The notes below the pieces were generated by a model. The model searched no databases. It saw only the letters and a program-made list of their open reading frames with translations, and was not told the DNA's origin. A DNA stretch of 45,104 bases, from positions 1 to 45,104 of the forward strand of contig CALUYZ010000015.1 of NCBI GenBank assembly GCA_944325175.1, in the 5' to 3' direction. The DNA is from Candidatus Gastranaerophilales bacterium. Lineage in GTDB: Bacteria > Cyanobacteriota > Vampirovibrionia > Gastranaerophilales > Gastranaerophilaceae. The position numbers and the translations under genes are program-made. Below are positions 40,186 to 45,104 of the stretch, piece after piece (within the stretch, counting starts at the first letter, position 1; each line of letters begins with the position of its first letter).

Positions 40186-41736
40186 ATGAAAAAAAGAATA
40201 TTACTTTCTTTATTATTTGTTTTTATGGTGCAGATTAATGCACCGTCAACTGCCGCTGAAGATTCTTTCAATTTAGCTCTTATTATTGAAAATATTATAA
40301 ACTATCAAAATAATTCAGATTTTGTTTCAGACATCAGAAACGATTCAAAAGAAAATTACCTCTATGCCGTTCAAAATTTAACAAACGGCAATGTTGTTGT
40401 TGCATATAATGAATTTAACAACACAATTAATTCCTTAGATAAAAATATTTCTCTTTTAATGTTATCTAAAAAGCTTTATGAATACGGGTTTTTTAGCTTA
40501 GGCGATATTGCCGTTTCAAAAATTTCAGGCAAAAATAAAATGAACCTTCAAATTGAACAGTTAAAAGAAGCCTACAAGCCCTCATATACTTTATCCAAAG
40601 AAGAAGAAAATTTTCTTGTAAAAGCGTATAGCTCAATCTATTATAATAATTCGCCCGAAGAAGTTGCTTTTAATTTAATTAAAAAAACTGTTTTAATGGA
40701 AAATTCTGACTATGCCAATTTTATAATGGCACAAGCCATGTTTCAGTGCAGACAGTATAACCAGGCTTTAATTTACGTTAATAAAGCGCTTGATAAAAAT
40801 TCAAAAAATTCTCAATATCTGTATTTCAAAGCAAAAACAATGTATCAACTGGCACAATACAAAGAAGCTTTAAAATATATTGAAACATTGGAAAAAGAAA
40901 ATTTAATTTCCATATACTTTTTATCGGATTTTAATATTTTAAAACAACAAATTAATATGAATTTAGCAAAAAATGAGTCTGATAAGAAATTCTATCAAAT
41001 TTATTGCTATTATTTAACAGGCAACTATTATAAAACCTTAAAAGAAACAAATAATATTCTTAATTTTAACAAAAATAACCCCAAAATTTTAACCCTTCAA
41101 GCAATGGCACACTTAGCCTTAGGGGAATATAATCTTGCCTATGATGATTTTTTATCAAGTTATAAAATGGATAAAAATTTCAATTTAACCTTAATGGGGT
41201 TGTCTGACTGTAATTTTATAAATAAACAATACGAAGAAGCATACAAAGGCTATAAAAAGCTTTTTAACACGGAATATAACAATGAAGCTATTTTAAAAGC
41301 TTATTTAACATTAAAAGAAATGAACACTGACGAAAAGAAAATTGCAAAACTTGAAAAAGAAAAAGCAATCATTGATAAAACCGCATTTAATGAATATTAC
41401 ATAATAGCAAACAATTTATTCAACAATAATGAAGAAAACAAAAAAAGATACACTGCAAAATCTTTAAGCATAAACATGTTAAATGTTAATACTTGGGATA
41501 TTTTACTTGATGTCAACTATAAAAATAAAAACTTTGAAAACCTTGACATCTTAGTTTTCATGCTTTCTTTTCTTGACGTTAAAAACCCTGAATATTATTA
41601 TTATTCAGCCCTTTCTCTAAACCAAAAAAATAATAAAAAAGGCGCTTTCTATGAAGTTAAAAAAGCGCTTAATCTAAACCCTGAATATAAACCCGCAGTT
41701 GAACTTATGAACAAACTTCAAAACGAACTAATCTAA
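40186..41736 (+). CDS. Exported TPR-repeat protein
   Basis: The 516-residue protein has a signal peptide (MKKRILLSLLFVFMVQINA...) and multiple tetratricopeptide repeats, clearest at about 180-245 (SDYANFIMAQAMFQCRQYNQ; SQYLYFKAKTMYQLAQYKEA), 270-350 (NNPKILTLQAMAHLALGEYN) and 470-510 (PEYYYYSALSLNQKNNKKGA). Expected in the periplasm or at the outer membrane as a scaffold. The ribosome-binding site is AAAAGGC. It is the last gene before the G-poor spacer; I see no convincing terminator immediately after it. Confidence 0.78.
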   Translation: MKKRILLSLLFVFMVQINAPSTAAEDSFNLALIIENIINYQNNSDFVSDIRNDSKENYLYAVQNLTNGNVVVAYNEFNNTINSLDKNISLLMLSKKLYEYGFFSLGDIAVSKISGKNKMNLQIEQLKEAYKPSYTLSKEEENFLVKAYSSIYYNNSPEEVAFNLIKKTVLMENSDYANFIMAQAMFQCRQYNQALIYVNKALDKNSKNSQYLYFKAKTMYQLAQYKEALKYIETLEKENLISIYFLSDFNILKQQINMNLAKNESDKKFYQIYCYYLTGNYYKTLKETNNILNFNKNNPKILTLQAMAHLALGEYNLAYDDFLSSYKMDKNFNLTLMGLSDCNFINKQYEEAYKGYKKLFNTEYNNEAILKAYLTLKEMNTDEKKIAKLEKEKAIIDKTAFNEYYIIANNLFNNNEENKKRYTAKSLSINMLNVNTWDILLDVNYKNKNFENLDILVFMLSFLDVKNPEYYYYSALSLNQKNNKKGAFYEVKKALNLNPEYKPAVELMNKLQNELI

Positions 41737-42180
41737 CCCCCCATCATTTTTTATCAATCTTTCCTATTATTTTTTTATCCAACCCCAAACCGGATTATAC
41801 TTTTTAGCTAAATATCATCCAACACCTCTTCCCCCCTTATTCAAACCATAAACAAAATTCACACACATTCTATTTCACACAAAGACAATTTAACCCCTCT
41901 ACCCCCTAAACATCATTAATTTATACAACCTTAAAAACTACCCCCCAAACAAAACTTTTCATCTGCCACACCCCCTACTAAATTCTCTTCTTCATCAAAA
42001 CAAAACACCCCATTCCCACACACCCCCGTAGGTTGGGGTTTCTACCCCAACAAAATCTCCTCTTCCCCTTCATTTTTCCTAACCCGCCAAACCCAATCAT
42101 CTCTCCCCCAATCACTCCCTTCAACCCTTCAAAAAAAGCAGCTTCTCTTCAAACTTCTCAAACTTTTTCATTCACAAAAA
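41737..42180. other. Non-coding, strongly G-depleted spacer with one REP-like hairpin
   Basis: No plausible gene is visible on either strand. The plus strand is A, C and T with very little G: by eye, about eight G in 41761-42180 outside the REP hairpin at 42028-42051. It contains many C runs (CCCCCC). The opposite bias (G/T-rich, C-poor plus strand) is seen around 7880-8520, the prepilin 2 region. Confidence 0.6.
42028..42051 (+). repeat. REP-like hairpin (single copy)
   Basis: GTAGGTTGGGG, TTTCTA, CCCCAAC: identical to 7679-7702 and to the reverse complement of 27794-27817. Confidence 0.8.
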
Positions 42181-42181
42181 A

Positions 42182-42352
42182 TGCACCAAAATGAATGATA
42201 ATGGTGCATTTAACTTCTTTTTCTTAATATATCATTGTTTCTCTATTAATTCAAGAGCATAAAAAGCCTAATACTTTCATTTTCTATATACTGAAAATAG
42301 TAGACTGATAAAGCTTTCAACCCCTTGCACCATTATCATTCATTTTGGTGCA
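42182..42352. repeat. 171-bp segment bounded by exact 27-bp inverted repeats
   Basis: The left end (42182-42208) begins TGCACCAAAATGAATGATAA and ends TGGTGCA; the right end (42326-42352) is its exact reverse complement. Each end is itself an imperfect hairpin (TGCACCA/TGGTGCA). The inside has no ORF. GTTGAAAGGATA follows the right end, as it follows the TTGGTGCA motif before prepilins 2 and 4. It could be a MITE-like element or a large cruciform-forming regulatory region. Confidence 0.6.
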
Positions 42353-42383
42353 AAAGTTGAAAGGATAAATATTTCATCTAGCG

Positions 42384-42412
42384 TTGAAGGCAAGATAAAA
42401 TAATGATAATAT
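42384..42412 (+). promoter_or_regulatory. Promoter of prepilin 3
   Basis: TTGAAG (42384-42389), 17 nt, TAATAT (42407-42412) preceded by TGA. The same elements and spacing are before prepilin 4. A leader of about 65 nt follows, with GAAAGGT as the ribosome-binding site. Confidence 0.55.
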
Positions 42413-42483
42413 AATAATATGTGATGTGATACTTCATTATATATTTCTGTTGGAATTAGTAAAAACATAGAAAGGTAATTTGT

Positions 42484-43455
42484 ATGAAAAAATTGAAAGG
42501 TTTTACGCTTGCAGAAATTCTAATTACTTTGGCTATCATTGGGATTGTAGCAGCGATTACTTTACCAAGCTTACTTGTAAACGTAAACGAAAAGGCATGG
42601 GATGCACAGAAAAAAGCTCTCCATGCAAGACTGGCTCAAGCCATAGGTCAAATGAACACCCTAGGTGGTTATGGAACCTATACGGAAGATGAAAGCGGAA
42701 CTGCAACAGTTGATACCGCCGCTGAAAGCTTTATTTTAGATGCACTTTCCAAAGTTTATAAAATAAATAACGTGTGCGGTCCTGATAAGCTTTCTTCTTG
42801 CGGTATTCCAAGCAAAATTACATCACTAAATGCAACATCTGAAATTACATTCCCAACAAAAATAAGTGAACTTAATGCAAAATTATTAAATGGAAAACAC
42901 GCAAGTGGCGAAGACGGTGATGTTGCAGACACAAAAGCGGCCGCATTTGAAACTGTTAACGGTGAATCAATCGCTGTTTTTTATAACCCGCTATGCAGTT
43001 CAGATACTTCAGTTAATCATTATGCTCAAAATAAGATGTGCGTTAATTTTGTTTATGACTTAAACGGCAGCGAAGGACCAAACCAAGTAGGCAAAGATGT
43101 TGGATTTATAACGGCTTTTGGCAATAAAAATGCGGTTGTTGTTGCGCCCATACCATATAGTGCGGATTATTCATCTCAAGTATCGCAATACACAGCAACA
43201 TCCGGCGAAGTTGACGCTCCAACAGCATGTAAAACCATGGGAGAAGATTTAAGACTTCCTGATAGAGATGAAATTGCATCACTTTTTGTAAATGCTCCTC
43301 TTATCGACTTAGGCGAAAGCACTAACTACTATTGGTCAAGCTCTGTTGTTTCAATAGGCACTTCAGGATTTGGCTGGCACCAATATTTCGGTGACGGTGG
43401 ACGTGGTCGTGACACTCGTTCTCTTAAAGACTCTGTCCGCTGCATCAGAAAATAA
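42484..43455 (+). CDS. Prepilin-like surface protein with DUF1566/lectin-like C-terminus (paralogue 3)
   Basis: This 323-residue paralogue starts MKKLKGFTLAEILITLAIIG, with the prepilin peptidase site between G and F. The middle has VCGPDKLSSCG and PLCSS...QNKMCVNF cysteine pairs, and the C-terminal DUF1566-like part has ACKTMGEDLRLPDRDEIASL, YYWSSSV and a final VRCIRK. It is most similar to paralogue 4, including the upstream leader. The variable final patch is GWHQYFGDGGRGRDTRSLKD. The protein should be anchored by its N-terminal helix in the membrane or a pilus fibre with the lectin-like domain exposed. Its partner machinery is not in the window. Confidence 0.88.
   Translation: MKKLKGFTLAEILITLAIIGIVAAITLPSLLVNVNEKAWDAQKKALHARLAQAIGQMNTLGGYGTYTEDESGTATVDTAAESFILDALSKVYKINNVCGPDKLSSCGIPSKITSLNATSEITFPTKISELNAKLLNGKHASGEDGDVADTKAAAFETVNGESIAVFYNPLCSSDTSVNHYAQNKMCVNFVYDLNGSEGPNQVGKDVGFITAFGNKNAVVVAPIPYSADYSSQVSQYTATSGEVDAPTACKTMGEDLRLPDRDEIASLFVNAPLIDLGESTNYYWSSSVVSIGTSGFGWHQYFGDGGRGRDTRSLKDSVRCIRK
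43378..43442 (+). other. Hypervariable 3' patch of prepilin 3 (DGR-like)
   Basis: After TGG (43375-43377): H(CAC) Q Y(TAT) F G(GGT) D(GAC) G G R(CGT) G(GGT) R(CGT) D(GAC) T(ACT) R(CGT) S L(CTT) K D(GAC) S V R(CGC) C. The four Arg codons in the patch are CGY; the next Arg, two codons before the stop, is AGA. Confidence 0.6.
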
Positions 43456-43495
43456 AATACCAATTTACAATTTAGTTAAAATATAACATACCAAC

Positions 43496-43526
43496 AAAAA
43501 GCGCTATTTTTAAATGGCGCTTTTTT
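43496..43526 (+). terminator. Intrinsic terminator after prepilin 3
   Basis: AAAAAGCGC paired with GGCGC-type sequence (arms around 43496-43508 and 43513-43525) followed by TTTTTT. Homologous to the hairpins after prepilins 1 and 4. Confidence 0.7.
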
Positions 43527-43631
43527 CATTTTTCAATATTTTAACAAACCGGCACCAAAAACCGTTCAATTAAAATATGGTCTAATCGACAAAATTGTCG
43601 AAAAAATATAACAAAATAATACAATAACACT

Positions 43632-43662
43632 AAGGCTCGGGGGATGCCCGAGCCTTTTTTCC
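43632..43662 (+). terminator. Second, GC-rich terminator hairpin
   Basis: AAGGCTCGGG (43632-43641) pairs with CCCGAGCCTT (43647-43656) around GGATG, then a T run. It lies about 105 bp past the prepilin 3 terminator with no gene between, so either it is a back-up or a short untranslated RNA starts in between. Confidence 0.7.
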
Positions 43663-43739
43663 TTCCCTTCCCCCTTTTTTTTAAATAACATCTTTTTTCT
43701 AATTCTTCAAAAAACCCTTCTTCCGCAAACTTAACCAAA

Positions 43740-43777
43740 ATGCACCAAGATTGCTCAAATTGGTGCAAAGTTGAAAG
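43740..43777 (+). repeat. TGCACCAA/TTGGTGCA hairpin plus GTTGAAAGGAT motif before prepilin 4
   Basis: TGCACCAA and TTGGTGCA arms flank about 11 nt, followed by AAGTTGAAAGGATA. The TTGGTGCA...GTTGAAAGGATA combination also precedes prepilins 2 (near 7973-7999) and 3 (near 42345-42367), in each case within 150 bp of the start codon. Confidence 0.6.
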
Positions 43778-43798
43778 GATAAAATCTTAATTCATACA

Positions 43799-43827
43799 TT
43801 GAAGGCAATATAAAATAATGATAATAT
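43799..43827 (+). promoter_or_regulatory. Promoter of prepilin 4
   Basis: TTGAAG (43799-43804), 17 nt, TAATAT (43822-43827) preceded by TGA. Leader and ribosome-binding site (GAAAGGTAATTT) closely match those of prepilin 3. Confidence 0.55.
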
Positions 43828-43896
43828 TAGAATATGTGAAGTATTACTTATCATATATTCCTGTTGGAATTATTTAGCAATAGAAAGGTAATTTTT

Positions 43897-44868
43897 ATGA
43901 AAAAGAAAACAGGCTTTACTTTAGCTGAAATTCTAATCACCTTAGCAATTATAGGCATAGTAGCTGCAATTACTTTACCAAGCTTACTTGTGAATGTTAA
44001 CGAAAAAGCATGGGACGCACAAAAGAAAGCTCTTCATGCAAGACTGGCTCAGGCTATTGGACAGATGAACACCCTAGGTGGATATGGAACATATACGGAA
44101 GATGAAAAAGGAACTGCAACAGCAGATACCGCCGCTGAAAGTTTTATATTAGATGCGCTATCAAAGGTTTACAAAATTAACAATGTTTGTGGACCTGATA
44201 AGCTTTCTTCTTGTGGTATTCCAAGCAAAATTACAACACTGGATGCAGTTTCTGAAATCAGTTTTCCAACCAAAATAAGCGAATTGAATGAAAAACTTTT
44301 AAATGGGCTTCATGTTACAGGTGAAGACGGCGATGTTGCAGATACTAAAGCTGCCGCTTTTGAAACGGTTAACGGTGAATCAATAGCCGTTTTTTACAAC
44401 CCATTATGCAGTTCAAACAGTTCAGTTAATTACTACATACAAAATAAAATGTGTGTAAATTTTATTTATGACCTAAACGGCAGCGAAGGACCAAATCAAG
44501 TAGGCAAAGACGTTGGATTTATTACAGCTTTTTATAACAAAAACCCGATAGTTGTTGCACCTGTACCATACAATAAAGATTACACTTCAAAAGTACCTCA
44601 ATATGCAGAAGATGCAGGAACGATTGATGCATCTGCCGCTTGCAAATCCATGGCAGAAGACCTGAGACTTCCCGATAAAGACGAAATTGCATCATTATTT
44701 GTTAATTCTTTTTTAATTAACATGGGCGCCAGCACAGATAACTATTGGTCTGGCTCAGTTATATCATCTGGACCTTCAGGTTTAGCTTGGCTCCAAACCT
44801 TCAATGATGGTGGGCGCCGCCGTAATAATCGTTCAGGTGTGACTTTTGTACGCTGTATTAAAAAATAA
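43897..44868 (+). CDS. Prepilin-like surface protein with DUF1566/lectin-like C-terminus (paralogue 4)
   Basis: I start at ATG 43897 (MKKKTGFTLAEILITLAIIG), which has GAAAGGTAATTTTT upstream and gives 323 residues like paralogues 2 and 3; the upstream in-frame TTG lies in the leader. The architecture is the same: prepilin helix, cysteine-paired middle (VCGPDKLSSCG; PLCSS...NKMCVNF), DUF1566-like C-terminus (ACKSMAEDLRLPDKDEIASL, NYWSGSV, VRCIKK). The end patch is AWLQTFNDGGRRRNNRSGVT. Promoter, leader and terminator are all shared in kind with paralogue 3, which indicates tandem duplication of the whole cassette followed by divergence focused on the C-terminal patch. Confidence 0.88.
   Translation: MKKKTGFTLAEILITLAIIGIVAAITLPSLLVNVNEKAWDAQKKALHARLAQAIGQMNTLGGYGTYTEDEKGTATADTAAESFILDALSKVYKINNVCGPDKLSSCGIPSKITTLDAVSEISFPTKISELNEKLLNGLHVTGEDGDVADTKAAAFETVNGESIAVFYNPLCSSNSSVNYYIQNKMCVNFIYDLNGSEGPNQVGKDVGFITAFYNKNPIVVAPVPYNKDYTSKVPQYAEDAGTIDASAACKSMAEDLRLPDKDEIASLFVNSFLINMGASTDNYWSGSVISSGPSGLAWLQTFNDGGRRRNNRSGVTFVRCIKK
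44791..44855 (+). other. Hypervariable 3' patch of prepilin 4 (DGR-like)
   Basis: After TGG (44788-44790): L(CTC) Q T(ACC) F N(AAT) D(GAT) G G R(CGC) R(CGC) R(CGT) N(AAT) N(AAT) R(CGT) S G(GGT) V T(ACT) F V R(CGC) C. All five Arg codons are CGY. Two unmutated-looking AAT codons sit where the other copies have TAT/TGC/GAC and GCT/ACT/ACT. Confidence 0.6.
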
Positions 44869-44929
44869 AAATCTTAAACAAAAATTCTCATTATCTAATT
44901 AACAATATATATATTTTAACCTCATTATC

Positions 44930-44959
44930 AAAAAGCGTCATTTTTAAGTGGCGCTTTTT
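44930..44959 (+). terminator. Intrinsic terminator after prepilin 4
   Basis: AAAAAGCGTCA and TGGCGCTTTTT arms around a T/A loop, with one G-U pair. Homologous to the terminators of prepilins 1 and 3, including the CATTATCA before it (compare 7619-7625). Confidence 0.7.
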
Positions 44960-44975
44960 GAATATTTCAACAAAT

Positions 44976-45104
44976 TAGCGCCAAAACCGCTTTATGCTGT
45001 TGGGCTGAAAGCCCAACCTACTTTGTAGGGGAATTGTGGTATTAAAAAATGCACCAAAATGTTTTAGTTTGGTGCATTTTAGGTCTTTTTATTAATATAG
45101 CATT
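44976..45104. repeat. Direct repeat copy B (matches 7735-7866), cut by window edge
   Basis: It contains the GTTGGGC-TGAAA-GCCCAACCTAC hairpin (44999-45021) and the AAAATGCACCAAA/TTTGGTGCATTTT inverted repeat (45047-45059 and 45068-45080). The match to copy A continues to the last base, so the repeat extends past the window. Confidence 0.85.

Noticed and set aside
43577..43592. TCGACAAAATTGTCGA palindrome
   Set aside because: A perfect 16-bp palindrome between two terminators, but with no gene or promoter clearly attached, I cannot assign it a role.
43541..43768. 75-residue minus-strand ORF between prepilins 3 and 4
   Set aside because: It crosses a terminator hairpin and the TGCACCAA inverted repeat, and has no family features.
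43864..43896. Upstream TTG start for prepilin 4
   Set aside because: These codons are part of the leader conserved with prepilin 3, and the ATG at 43897 has its own ribosome-binding site.

Overview
The window is about 45 kb of a very AT-rich bacterial chromosome. Prepilins of the FTLAEILITLAIIGIVAAITLPSL type, a hybrid CheA, tandem WYL regulators and a four-domain S1 protein suggest a gut member of the non-photosynthetic sister group of Cyanobacteria (Gastranaerophilales / Vampirovibrionia, formerly Melainabacteria). That placement is an inference from protein style; there is no rRNA in the window.

Layout. 1-3.3 kb (minus): a partial CNT nucleoside transporter, an exported cell-wall amidase, rsfS and a RicT/PSP1 protein. 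3.3-6.2 kb (plus): a SNF2 helicase. 6.2-9.0 kb: a small HTH gene divergent from two paralogous prepilins with a lectin-like C-terminus. 9.1-14.8 kb (minus): a compact seven-gene operon (response regulator-GGDEF, tandem CheW, two exported proteins, lspA, rluD-like, LapA-like). 14.9-20.4 kb (plus): MCP, CheA-REC hybrid, HD protein, TPR protein. 20.4-22.1 kb (minus): two WYL regulators. 22.3-25.6 kb (plus): S1 protein, zinc ribbon, LemA, M48 protease. 25.6-28 kb: small membrane and zinc proteins, a structured ncRNA upstream of a frameshifted HEPN (Abi-like) gene, and tRNA-Ser(GCU). 28-33 kb (minus): a polytopic membrane protein, two chromate-transporter halves, queA and gcvPB. 33-41.7 kb (plus): comF, then dnaN, thrB, an OmpH-like gene, mnmG, a GAF/HD-GYP gene and a TPR gene. 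41.7-45.1 kb: a strongly G-poor spacer, two more prepilin paralogues and the interspersed repeats that accompany them.

How the parts relate. The MCP, CheA-REC, CheW and c-di-GMP (GGDEF and HD-GYP) genes could form a surface-behaviour circuit of the kind that controls type IV pili, and the four prepilins are plausible surface products. The most notable signal is in the last 26 codons of the four prepilins. At about nine to ten positions the first two codon bases vary while the third stays a pyrimidine, and the interspersed invariant residues have adenine-free codons (CGY for Arg, although these genes otherwise use AGA/AGG). This is the expected mark of a diversity-generating retroelement (DGR) target; no reverse transcriptase or template repeat is visible here. 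Other notable items are a ncRNA/HEPN module with a one-base frameshift, many promoters whose -10 box lies 6-7 bases before the ATG (predicted leaderless mRNAs), a helically phased TTTTRAACA array before dnaN, and REP-like and inverted repeats around the prepilin cassettes.
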